Positions 46,363 through 57,805 of a stretch of DNA of 64,000 bases are shown here, piece by piece (position 1 is the stretch's first letter; every line of letters starts with the position of its first letter). The stretch is from Paramacrobiotus metropolitanus (Eukaryota; Tardigrada; Eutardigrada; Parachela; Macrobiotidae): the NCBI RefSeq assembly GCF_019649055.1, contig NW_026570269.1:186001-250000 (forward strand). The letters are read 5' to 3'. Made by a program: the position numbers and the translations under genes. The notes beneath the pieces were generated by a model. It made no database searches, was not told the origin of the DNA, and saw only the letters and a list, made by a program, of their open reading frames with translations.

Positions 46363-46957
46363 GTTGTGCTCGATGTGATCTGGGGCGAGTATTAACCCAA
46401 GGCGCTTCGGCGCATTTTCGCCATTCAACCAGTGACCTAGTTGGTGCAGCGTTCGGGGATTCTGCTGTTTTTGCTTTTGGGAACGGTGAGGTTGGAAACC
46501 GTGGATGTGCGCTCGGGAGCCGCGCTGACTCCGAGACCTGCCGTCGCTTGCATACGTCATTTTCGCATTCCGGATTCATGCGGCCTGAGGGTGGGGAGCC
46601 TGGGGTTTCTGGATGTTGTGCTCGATGTGATCTGGGGCGAGTATTAACCCAAAGCGCTTCGGCGCGTTTTCGCCGTTCAACCAGTGACCTAGTTGGTGCA
46701 GCGTTCGGGGGCTCTGTGTTTTCTGTTTTCGGGGACGCATGGATGTTCATTCTGGAAGCTGTCGTTTCGCTCACATTGGACCGTGGAGTGGATCTCCCCG
46801 AACCCTCTGGATGGGTGGATGGGACGTGGAGGTGTAAATTCGGAGTCTCTGTGTGTCATGCCCGATGGGATCTGGGGCGAGTATTACCCCAAAGCGCTTC
46901 GGCGCGTTTTCGCCATTCAACCAGTGATCTAGTTGGTGTGGCTTGTGGAGATTCTGA
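46363..46957. repeat. Three ~100-bp tandemly arranged repeats with long open frames
   Basis: Units begin near 46363, 46615 and 46853 (spacing 252 and 238) and share GATCTGGGGCGAGTATTA, GCGCTTCGGCGC and TTCAACCAGTGA..TAGTTGGTG. A 237-codon frame (46281-46994, +) and antisense frames run through them because the GC-rich repeats avoid stops. The protein is repetitive and unlike any family, so I do not call it a gene. Confidence 0.75.
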
Positions 46958-47204
46958 GTTTTATGCTGATATTGTTTTGTCTGACTGTCTTTAGTGTTCG
47001 GTAGATTTACGAATGTTACACGTTGTCTTTGTCATGCTATCATCGTACTTCACTGTACTTGTACTGTTGCTGAATTAAAGTCAGTATAGCAGTCAATTAA
47101 GCTGTAAGACACGTTGTAAGCGGATGGTGGACGAAATGAATGGTGGACAAAATGAATGGTGGACAAAATGAACGGTGGACAAAATGAATAGACACGGTTC
47201 ACAT

Positions 47205-47690
47205 CGTGTCACATTCGTGTGTGCACTGTACAGACATGCAGAGTTTGTTTTGACATGCATTCTGCCTTTTTAAAGATTTCTCATTTGTTTTGGAAACAGG
47301 TGAAACTTGTACGTATTATCGTTTTTTCAATATTGGAACAGTCGTTTTGGAAGGTGTAATCTGGTCGACTGTATTGGTTTTAAATGTCTCGTAATCGTCA
47401 CGATACTTGACCGTACTACACTTATTTTGAGCGAAAGGTATGATTATCTTACAAAACAGATGCATTTCAGGGTTTGCGAAAGTTTTGCAGTTTGTTACGT
47501 ACTGTATGTTGCCCTTTTTGGCGTTCCGTAGTGTAACTTGTGTTGCATCCACATTCACAATCACACAACGATCTGTTTCTTCGATCTTCTGCGCTGTTTG
47601 ACGCTAGCAGACTGCGGAGCACTGTAGCGCTCTTTAACCTGTGGTGTGGATTCAGTGCATATCTGTCGGTTGTCATTGCAGTCTGCCGCA
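47205..47690. other. Upstream region of STRIP; no gene seen
   Basis: Begins just after the right target duplication. Open frames here are short and unsupported. It should contain the STRIP promoter and 5' UTR. Confidence 0.45.
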
Positions 47691-50600
47691 ATGTCCGACG
47701 AGAACGACGGCGCCCGCAGTCCCCCCAGTCCAGGCATCTACACACGCCAGCTGGCCCATGCGCCCGTCTTCCAGTTCGAGCCGCTGACACTGACGACGGT
47801 GGACAGTGGGGATGCTGGGGAGGACAGCACCGACGCCGTGGGTGTCAGCACCATTTCGGGCAGTGTGGCGGCGGGCGAGCGGACGTTGCCCATGTCCAGC
47901 AGTCCGTTCGGGGGCGCTGGGGCCGTGCCCGAGATTCCGGATATTGTGTCCAGCAGTAGTGGATCAGCACGCTTCAGTATCGGCGGATCTTGGGGCTCCA
48001 GTCGATCGAGTCGGGACTCCAATAACGGGGAAGCTGACTATCAGGTGGGATTGCTCGAGTGGTTACGTCATTCACTCCACGTTCTGATTCAGCGTTTTGT
48101 TCTCGCAATAATATTACATGAGCCATTAGCCGAAATCTAAATCAGACTTCACAAGGTGCTAGTTTGCTCCGCATCCTGGGTTTGCTTTCGAAAAAGGCAG
48201 TTTCCGTTTTTCAAAAATGTTCGACTAAAGAATTCTGTTCAGAGTTCTTTTTGATTTGTATTGCACGAATATTGTAATTCTGGAAGTGTACCTCCTGCTG
48301 CATTTACGTTAAAATTAATTACTGTACCATTATTTTCAACTTATGTGAGTGTTAATATTTTTCTATCGGTATCCGAAACTTCATTTTGTCAGAGAAGAAA
48401 AATAATGAAAGTGTGCCTTCGGTTTGCAGAACATTGGCTCAGAAAGCGAACCAGATTTGGTGTACGCTTATGACGATGCCGATGTGTTGTCGGTGGAGCT
48501 GGGTGGTAAGATGACTGTAGATTATCTCGCTTGGGAACATTTTTGAATGGCAATTTTTGTGCAGAATTGTACAGCTATTCCGAAATTGGTGATTTCCTTC
48601 TAACGGAACATGCTTTCTTTGATATCTGGACTAACTGGTGTTCCGGCCGTCAGTTTGAAAACTGCGGAGAAATCAGACTCTCGAACAGCGGATCGTTAGA
48701 CAGTCCTGTCAAAATCGGTAAACATCTCCGTATTTGCTGCACTTGACGAAAACTTTTTATACCTTGCGCTCTACATTAATTATAAATTTTTCGTAGAATA
48801 TGCATGGGATTTTTTGAATGCCAAAGAAAAGGACTGCTTTGCTGAGTTTCTTCTGGAGCAGTGCGAGCGGTCGGAGCCGGCCGTTCGGAATAAAGTGCTA
48901 AAAGCGGTACTGCATCTTCTTCAAGGTACTTTGGCAAGATGATGTATAATTTTAAGGTACTTCACGTGTTTCCGAACAAAACTTGCAGACTGATATTGTG
49001 TAGGCTGTTTTGTGATTCCGCATGGTCCTGACGTTTTGCAAGTCGGTCGTGACAATGCTTTCCGATTCTACCGTCTTGGAGCGCTCCAGACTTTTGTCCA
49101 GCTGTTGTTTTTGGAAGCTGAGTGCGTGTTCCATGAAACCATTATTTTATTTCTCCCTCCTTAATGAGGTTTTGTCGTTTAGTGCTCCGCGAAATCTGCT
49201 TCGCACGCCGGCTCTTTCCATTGCTGATAGTCATAATCTCCGCATTATCTGCAACATTCTCTATCACATGATTGAACTGATTCGTACGCCAAGCACAAAG
49301 GATACTCCTATGGATATTCAGCTGCGAACGGATTTTGCGGACGACCTCGGCAGCGTGGTTTTCGGGAAGACTATCTTTATTGGCCACCTGTTTGATCTTT
49401 TTATGCGCTACGCCAGTGGTCTAGCTCCGCATTTTCCTCTAAAGAAAATACTGTTATTGATTTGGAAAACTCTTCTGGTACTATTCGTTTTATTGGAAAT
49501 ATTTTTGGATGGTTAAGAGCGCAGGTTTTGACAGATGACATGTGGCGGTGCTGATGAATTAAGGAGAGTAAAGAACGTTGCCCGAAAGAAAGCCGGACTT
49601 CCTCCCGTTACTGAAGATACCCTGGAAGTGGCCAAGCGTCTTCGCGCATGCACCCCGCCGCTTTCGGTTTCGGACATGATGGAAGGTGGGAAGGGCCGGC
49701 AAGCGCGGTCTCTCGCGAAATACAAAGTTAGTATAAAATCATGTTTACCTGGATTTTGTTAGCCTTTCTCATTTTATCTGCATCTTCTCGTTGGATGTTG
49801 CAGTGGATTTGAAACTTTTCGCAGACATGCGGCTTTTTCGATAATTCCTGTGTTTTGCATCGCCGCATTTTTAAGATAAGGTTGTATGTTTGTCGTGCGA
49901 CAGTTTTTACGACCTTTGTGTACTGTCTTTGAAGTGTTTACTTTATTGTTTTGGCATCATTGTCATTTAGGGGCAACCGGCGAAGGATGCTGATGGAGCG
50001 TTCTGGTTCACGAATGTTTCCGAAAGCGACGATCCACCCGGCATAGATGCCACACTGGAAGATCGTGACGATAAAGAAGACCTGGAGGTGAAGCACATTG
50101 AACATCCAACAAAGCGGACCGATTCGCATCCGGAAGCATTTACGCCTCGCCCCGAAACTGTGCTGTCCAAATGTCTTCCATGGACACCGAAAATTCGAGA
50201 GGAAGATATTCATCGGTTTATCTATCTGTCGCGGGAGAAGTATGTGGGTTTAAATTTACCAGAAGATACCCGGACGTTGATTGGATTACCTAAACCGATT
50301 GAAGAGAGTATTCAAGTCATGCAGAAATATGTTTACACCTCCTCAGCGATGTGCAGACTCGCAAGGAGGAAGGAATTTCTAAGTATCCCATGTCACAGGT
50401 AATTCTGCTAGCGACTTGCTGTTGTGGTAGTGGATAAGGCTTCGCTGATTATCGAAGCTTTTGTGAGTGTTTAATATCTTTAATTTCCGATTACGCGAAT
50501 AAAAAAATTTAACAAAGTGCAGTGTGCTTAACCTTAGATTTACTTGGTTGAATTATCTTTGAGTATTCATGGGTCGGCAAGAATTAGTAATTTCCTTTAA

Positions 50601-52605
50601 GTCACAATTCTCAGTTTGTAATAATTCTGTACTGTGTGATACCGCCATCGACTTGTGACTTTAAGCACCAACATTATTTTTATGTTAAGCACCAATTAAC
50701 ATAAAAAATAATGTTAAGCACCAATTAACATAAGCAGCACTAATTAAGCACCGACACCAACATTTTGTTTTCCAGCCAGGTTTAAAATCCCATGCTAGAT
50801 GTCATCCTAGCCGGATATGGGCTGCCTGCACTGACTCAAATTAAATTAAATTAAATGTACGAGTACAGTCTGTAACAGTCACGTCGTTCGAATTCATTAG
50901 TGTCGCACAGTATAATGTTGACTGCTAACCATAAAGTTGTTTGAATTAAAGAAGGAGGATGTTTTTGAAGAAACTCCTGTGGAACGTATTTACCAGGCAT
51001 TGCTCCCACAAATTGGAAACCAAATTGTACGCCAGTGAGTATGTGCTGCTGTTCGTTTTTTTATGTCTGAGTTTTGCAGATCGGACTACTGAAGGTGTTA
51101 CTGGCTTGCTCACCAACAAGCAAACCCAAAACAGAATCTCTGAATGTTCTCACTGACGTGATGCCTGAGACGATGCCGTAAGAGTTTCGTTCAGCATGTG
51201 ATATGTACTCATTTTTCCAGAATCTTAAATTCGTATTGCATTTTGCATTTTGGCCATAAATAAGCGCACATACCATTGATTTTTCATTGTTGAGAAGTGG
51301 CACTGTGGCAGGGATTTTGGACTAGTTCTTTATTGTGGTTATAGCACAACGATGATCCAAACAATGAAAATGGGAATGGATACCAACCGGCATAAGGAAA
51401 TCATCGTTAAAGCTATAAGCAGTACGATATTGTTGTTGTTAAAGCATTTTAAAATCGGCCACGTTTATCAGGTATGGATAAATTGGTACCTTCCGGAATG
51501 GAGCGGTTTTTGTAGCTAATTTTACGTGAAGTGTTTAAAAATCGGTAAATATTTTTTGCAGTTTGAAACGGTGTCTCAGCATCTGGTTATGGCTAACTGC
51601 ATGGCGCTGATACTCAAATTTTTGAACCAAAATATCTTGGGATATGTTTTGGCACGTAATGAGTAAGTAAATACTGAAATAAACTAGAATGTTCTCTGTG
51701 GCACTGCATTTTTTAATTGAGTTTCTGCTTTTCCTTTTCAATTTTTTGTTTCGTAAACGTTTTTAGGCATGATTTTTCTGTTTGTATAGGATCCCAGTCT
51801 TGAGCTATCCATCGATGTTGTTTATGGCAAGCTACGAACTGACCAAAGAGGATATGGAGGCATCTGACCAGAGCTTGTCGTGGCGGAACCTGCATTCGTG
51901 TATTAATCTAATTCGAATTCTGAATAAAATTGCCAAATGGAAACGTTCGAGGATTCTCGTACTGGTTTTGTTCAAATCGGCGGCCATTTTGAAAAGAGCT
52001 CTCCGTATTCGTCATCCTGTGATGCAGCTGTATACACTGAAGGCTTTAAAAATACAGTCTAAATTTCTTGGACGGCAGTGGCGCCGGTTGAATATGAAAA
52101 CCATGTCGGCCATTTATGAGAAAGTCCGCCATCGGTTAATGGATGATTGGGCGTATGGAAATGGTAAGTATAACCTTTGCATAATTTGCGTTTCTATGTG
52201 AGCATCACACAGACACAACAATGTTTTTGTTAATATTGAAAATCACAGAAAGCTTCACCGTTTCCATTTTTTATCTCCTATTGAAACTTGATTCCTCTGG
52301 TTTTTATAGTTCCCGAGCACGAAGTGAAGAAGGTGGACTGCCAGTTAGAGGAGCGAAAGATGCGCGTGACCCTGGATATTTTTAATAATCGCCGCTATCA
52401 TGATCTCCTTCGTCCCAGTGTTGCTTATGTTCAACCAGGTTTGGAAGAATTTCAACCGGTGGATTCGTCTTTGTCCCGGGCGTTGTCCATGCGTGTCCGG
52501 CTGCCTGTGCATTTCCATATGGACTACGAGGGCTGGTTGGAACGAGAGGTTTTCCAGTCTGAAATCGATTGGGATCAGCTCATTGATGCTCGATATATCG
52601 GTTAA
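47691..52605 (+). CDS. STRIP1: Striatin-interacting protein (STRIPAK core subunit), one frame break
   Basis: Fourteen exons: 47691-48044, 48430-48505, 48565-48717, 48797-48925, 49004-49127, 49183-49477, 49535-49726, 49971-50398, 50952-51026, 51080-51177, 51345-51471, 51562-51662, 51790-52163 and 52310-52605; about 940 aa. STRIP1/2 (FAM40) landmarks: DLVYAYDDADVLSVELGELYSYSE split over exons 2-3, ALSIADSHNLRII, GLAPHFPLKKILLLIWKTLL, LPWTPKIRE, NRHKEIIVKAIS, LLLLKHFKIGHVYQFE, LKRALRIRHPVMQLY, KTMSAIYEKVRHRL and DDWAYGN. It scaffolds PP2A, striatin and MST-type kinases in the STRIPAK complex (cytoskeleton, Hippo signalling). Near 50340 exon 8 is one base short: VMQKYVYTS is followed by DVQTRKEE and KYPMSQ in the next frame, and the coding total is a multiple of three only with that base. 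Consensus error is likely. Intron 5 is just 55 bp with a weak donor. Confidence 0.94.
50672..50713. repeat. Hairpin plus tandem motif in STRIP intron 8
   Basis: CATTATTTTTATGTTAA, loop GCACCAA, then the near-exact inverse with one extra A. The motif TTAAGCACCAATTAACATAA recurs just downstream. A small foldback footprint or simple local duplication. Confidence 0.6.
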
Positions 52606-53586
52606 GATATGCGCTTTGTCGATTATGGTATGTCTGTTCACCGTCTGTTGATTGGTATACTTCCTGTTACTGCCCTGGGTTTTTTCTTTTTGTTTATACG
52701 TTACCGTAAGTTAATTATAATTTTCATCCTATCTTGTGACCTTTCAGAAATTCAGTTACCTTATTGTAAAAAGACAGTTTTTCCACCTGTATTTTATTGT
52801 GTGCTAGTCTGTCTTGATAAAGTTTATATTGTATAGTTTCGCTTTGGCTCACTCCACCAAATGAAAAACGTTAATTATTTTGCCGTATGCCCAATATAAT
52901 CACGAGCAGAAATGCCCCGAAAAGTGAATATCCGCTGCTAAGTGTGTTTATAATTTTACATTAGGAGTTGGTGTGATAAATATAAATTTTAAGTAATACT
53001 GGGAATGAGCAAGTCTGTCACTACCTCGTAAAACTGCAAACCCGGTTTAACGGTTACCGGTGTAGTGACCTATGGTAGTCATCATATTGTTGATTTGCTG
53101 ACCTATGGAACGAATCAGAAGTAGAAAACTATTCCGCAGACTGGCTGTAATGATTTTTGTGCAGCCGATTTTGTCATTTTTGTGAACACTTTCAGATAAT
53201 TTGAGATTACAGTCTGCACACATCATTTGTATCAGGCAAATCGGCGAAATCGCTGAAATAGCCACATTTGTTGGCTACTGCCCCGTGAGTCAGTTGGGCA
53301 ATTTTATACCGGATTCGGTATAGAGCGTGTGTGTGTTCAGTGAGGGAATTTGGTCAGCTGAATCACTCGCCTTGGTACGAAGTTCTCAAGTCTATTTTCA
53401 TTTTTGAAGTTTCTAAAACTGCATCGAATTTCTGAAAACTGTTGGACAGTGGACGCAGGTGTAGCATTAGTGTTCTTATGACGCGCTAAATTGATAATAT
53501 ATTTATCACAGTTCATACTTCATATAGTTTTATTCGTGCACATAAATAAGTAGTTAGTACTCTGTAGTACACTTACAAATTCGGGA
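52606..53586. other. Intergenic between STRIP and FATP copy A
   Basis: No clear gene. On the minus strand a TATAAAAT (53308-53301) lies upstream of a 72-codon frame at 53265-53047 starting MAISAISPICLIQMMC. A small secreted protein is conceivable, but the signal peptide is poor and there is no homology, so it is not called. Confidence 0.35.
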
Positions 53587-56500
53587 ATGCTGAACATTAC
53601 GGTTTCCACCCGTGCAGTAAACTTGGCGCTGTATTTCTTGTTGCTGGCCATACTGGTTCACTGGAAATGCTATTTCACTGTTTTGTGCATTTGGCTTAAT
53701 CTCCTCTTTTGGAACTCATCATTCAACAAATTTGATGGCTTTTTACCGGAAAGAATTGCCATATTCAGACGACGAGAGTGCAGGTACTTTAAATTTTGCA
53801 TGATCTGAAATCAGAAAAAGATTATTTACGAGTATATACTGATGACACGTTGTAAGCATCCTATGAATTAAAATATGTAATAGTGCTCAACTTCTGCCGT
53901 ATGTATTGTACACTGTATGACAGTTACTGCTTTATGCCTTTACCAGCAGGTAATAACATGCATTTGCCTATTTCGGTTTTCGTTATCTTGTTTTTTCCGT
54001 CATTCGACTGCATGAGTATGGTCGGCTATGCAGCCGATTTTCTTCTGAAACGTGGAAACATGAAAACATGTTGTTTATAGAGCGTTCAAAGGTGTCGTGG
54101 CCGTGGCCATCCAGACCTTCTTACGGGCTAAACGTAATCAGTCGATATCCCGAGTTGTCGAAACTGCTGTTCAGAGATATGGAAAAAAAGCCATTTTTCG
54201 CTACGATGGCAAAGAGTGGACACTGGAGGAAATTGATCAGTACGCCAACCAAGTTGCACACTATTTCTCCACGGTGGAAAAACTGGAGAAAGGCGAATGT
54301 GTGGCGCTTTTGGCTACCGCATGGTAAAGGTCAAACTCCAACATAAATGCACGTGGTTCATGTTGGACGTTACGCAACGCTAGAAGAATCTATCATTTCG
54401 AAAAACTTGTTTTCAATATGATCAGGGATTTTTTATAATTTTATGGTGTTGGTATTTTTATAGTCCTCAGTATGTGGCAATTTGGTTGGGATTGAATAAA
54501 ATTGGCTGCATTACCGCGCTCATTAACTGCAACCTGAAAGACGAACCGCTGCGCCATGCCATCACCGTCGCCAAGTGCAAAGCAACCATTGTAGGTGTGG
54601 ATTTGTTCTCCACGTATTGGCGTTGTGAATCAACTTCCCGGTGTACGGACCATGGTTTTCTCCGAAGGAAAGATACTTCCAAAAACCTTGCCGGCTACGC
54701 AGTTTGAATTATTCCTGGTTCGATAAGGAGATTGAGAAGATGCTGAAGACCAAGCCGGTAGTGGACAATCCACCGGGATATTTCGATACAGTTTGCTATA
54801 TTTTTACTTCGGGAACTACCGGCTTACCGAAACCCTGTGTGATAACTTCGCATCGGATGTATGCGTATATTATATCGCACCATTATATTCTAGACGTCCG
54901 AAGCGACGATGTTCTGTATTGCACACTGCCGCTGTATCACAGGTCAGTATTTAACGAAATTCAAAGTGGCTTTGTAAAGTGTACACTGTACAATACAGTA
55001 TAGACCTGCAACTGTTTGCTGCACGCTACTAATATTGAAAAGAAACTTTTATTCACCTTAGTTGTCGAACCATTTTTTTAATCGATCGAAAACTTCATAA
55101 TTCCTTAATTACTTTTCGTGATAGTTCAACTGCTCTGTATTATTGCGAAATAGATAGACGAGCATGGTCTGGCTAGATGAAGGCGTGTGCGAGTGCCAAA
55201 AGGTCAAGGTTTATGATCTATATCGTGAGCGTTCACAAATTCGTTGTACCGCGCACCATGGTGAGAAAGAACAAAGTTCAGAAAAACTTACGTTGGTATG
55301 CTGAGACTTTGTCTTGTTTAGATGCCGAGCAGAGTGGAAATAAGTCATAATATTTGAGCTATAGTTTTAAATTTGATTATGTGGAAAGCCAGCTTGTTTT
55401 GTTAACACGCTGCTGTCATCTGGTTAATATAATTTATATCGCTGTATAATATACGAGTACAATGACGTAGAATGGTGTACGTTTGTTATTTATTTTGTGT
55501 TTTTTTTAGCGCTGGAGGAGTTGTTGCCGTAGGTCAGGGTTTGATATTTGGCACGACGGTTGTGATGCGAAAACAATTTTCGGCTTCAAAATTTTGGCCG
55601 GACGTGGTCAAGAATAAATGCACCGTGGGTTGTATTACTTTAACGGAGTTCGTAACGATATTATCGGTATTTCTAAAGGTTTAGTTTTGCAGGCATTCCA
55701 GTATATTGGTGAACTGTGCCGATATCTGCTAGCGCAACCATTTCATCCCGCCGAAAAGGAGCACTCGCTTCGCTTAGTTTACGGTGTCGGTCTGCGTCCG
55801 CAGATTTGGCGGGAATTTGCCGGGCGTTTCAGTATCCCGCGCATCATCGAATGCTACGGCTCCACGGAAGGCAATACCGGCTTCACCAACATTGATGGTA
55901 GGCCGGGCGCGGTGGGCTTCACATCGCGCATCGTGGAAGCGGTCAAGAAACAGTTCTTCATCAAAGTGGACGCCGTCACCGGGGAACCGATTCGGGACGC
56001 TGAAGGCTTGTGCATCCGGTGTAAAGCCAACGAACCCGGAGAACTAGTGGGTCAGATCACGAGCGGGAAGTTCAATTCATTTGACGGATATTTGCAAAAA
56101 GACGCGACACAGAAGAAATATATCGAAAACGTGAAAAAACCTGGGGATGTGTATTTTCGAAGCGGGGATATTATGGTGTACGATGACCTGGGCTATGTGT
56201 ATTTTATGGACAGAATCGGTGATACGTATCGATGGTAAGTTTTGGATTTGGATGGCTGGATGACAAAATTGCGTAATGTAATTCGTTGACAGTTTTCTCA
56301 ACAAAGCGTGCATTATTCTCTTGGAAAGCATACACTTTGTGTGTACCAAGTGCTCATACTAACACATTTATTGCAGGAAAGGTGAAAATGTGTCGACATC
56401 GGAAGTGGAAGGTGTAATAAGCCGGTTGTTGGATGATGTCAACGTGGCCGTTTTTGGCGTAGAAATCCCGGGTAAAACCCTTAATCTACTCGAATTTTGT

Positions 56501-56964
56501 GGTACTAATAAAATTGAGTATGTGTGTCGATGTGCCGATTTATTTTACCAGGTTGCGAAGGACGGGCGGGCATGGCCTGCATCGGGTGCAGTGACGCCAG
56601 AATTGATTTGCGTACGCTTAGTGAGCAAGTAACCAAACGCTTGCCGGCGTATGCCCGTCCATTGTTTTTGCGGTTCTTATGTGAATTAAGCACAACAGGT
56701 AATAACTTCAGTTTCTAAAAAATCAAATAAATCAGATTCGATTCTTTCTTTGTACTTTTGCCGTTTAGAATGATTGCAAATGTGTGATCATACGAATATG
56801 TTTTAGGTACGTTTAAAATCCAAAAAGCCGCTTTGAAAGACGACAGTTACAACGTGACTCGAACCGCTGATCCTGTTTACTTCTGGAGTAATAAATCTGC
56901 GAATTACGAGAAACTCCATTCCGAGCAATACGAAGAAATACTACGAGGGCGAATCCGATTCTGA
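53587..56964 (+). CDS. Fatty acid transport protein / very-long-chain acyl-CoA synthetase (SLC27), copy A
   Basis: Eight exons: 53587-53783, 54081-54323, 54464-54942, 55510-55624, 55693-56234, 56377-56471, 56552-56698 and 56807-56964; about 657 aa. A hydrophobic N-terminus ([13 protein letters not shown]) precedes [14 protein letters not shown], the ATP/AMP motif [31 protein letters not shown], the FATP signature [20 protein letters not shown]-x-GDTYRWKGENVS (exons 5-6), and the C-terminal ADPVYFW. It activates long-chain fatty acids to acyl-CoA at the plasma or ER membrane and drives their uptake. Exon 3 is two bases too long: the frame slips after STYW (near 54620) and again near 54707, between QFE and YSWFDKE. 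Two insertions return the length to that expected. Either consensus errors or a decaying copy; all other exons are clean. Tandem paralog of copy B. Confidence 0.88.
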
Positions 56965-57805
56965 TTAGAAATAGTTTTGACCACTATTGCGAGACAGTAC
57001 TGCTGTTTTTGTACATACCTATTTATAGCAACCTTGTCATTTCGCAAAAGGAAACATCTAATTCGCACTAGTTATTGTGTTGTTTCAAGTTGTTAACATT
57101 AGGAAAATTGCAAAATTGGTTCAAATGGGGACCAAATTTGTTGCATTGAGCTGTACGAAACTATGAAGATCGCTATTTCCATGAGCACCACCTCGCAGAA
57201 GTATGCCGTTGCTTACGCAGTTGACCTTTTCGGCATCTATTCGTTTTAAACCTCTCTTACGTTCGTTCTTCGTTTTACAAAATCTAGAATTTTTTTGTAT
57301 CCGTATACATATAATCCTAAATCTGCTTGCACGATGTTGATTTTGCATATGCTTGACACACGCGACAAACGCTTATCATCAGATCGGCTAGAGTAGCCGG
57401 CGTGCGCGATTACGATGCCGTGCATTGACACAACGTCGCCGTTTCCTTTGTTCAGCATGCGCTGTCCAGTCCAAAGTGTAGAATTTGTTGCACTCCTGAT
57501 AAGGCTATAAAAATGGGTTGATACGAGGTCGGATAGTGGCAAATACTTTATCACAAGACTGGAATAAAAACGATAATAGCTCCAGGCTACTTGGAACGTT
57601 AATACGATGCGTATTGTTGTGCTCGATGCATTCACATTGCCGCAGCACATGCATGCAGCCTGTGCAGCGCTTAAAGAATTTCTTGCAAGTCACTTGAACT
57701 TGAAAAATTGTATTATTGTTTCTAAAATTAACATTTGTATCAGTGATTGTTTTACGGGTGGTTGTGTTACCCATTTACTTTCATCTTTTATTTTATTCCG
57801 CTAAA
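56965..57805. other. Spacer between the FATP genes
   Basis: No gene is supported. A 134-codon minus-strand frame (57246-57650) has no domain, signal peptide or splice sites. The last 90 bases are open in the frame of copy B but precede its start. Confidence 0.45.

Larger units (their letters stand above)
45481..47196. mobile_element. Foldback-like non-autonomous DNA element with 8-bp target duplication
   Basis: 1.7 kb bounded by identical GTTCACAT at 45473-45480 and 47197-47204. Each end carries an inverted array of 16-bp units (accattcattttgtcc): about 4.5 units at 45491-45567 and about four, inverted, at 47126-47190. The terminal ~20 bases are also roughly inverted (CTATT then G-T-C-C-A-C-C). 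Inside lie a large hairpin (45690-45854), a purine-rich ATAAGAAAAC tract (about 45890-46080) and three repeats of a ~100-bp GC-rich unit. No transposase is recognisable. Long, internally repeated inverted ends are typical of foldback elements; an 8-bp duplication also fits hAT, but hAT terminal motifs are not seen. Confidence 0.75.

Noticed and set aside
46274-46774. 166-codon antisense frame in the foldback element
   Set aside because: Arises from stop-poor GC-rich repeats; repetitive product without homology.
53047-53265. 72-codon minus-strand frame behind a TATA-like site
   Set aside because: Weak signal peptide and no homology; noted only in the intergenic entry.
57246-57650. 134-codon minus-strand frame between the FATP genes
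   Set aside because: No signal, domain or splice evidence; likely chance.
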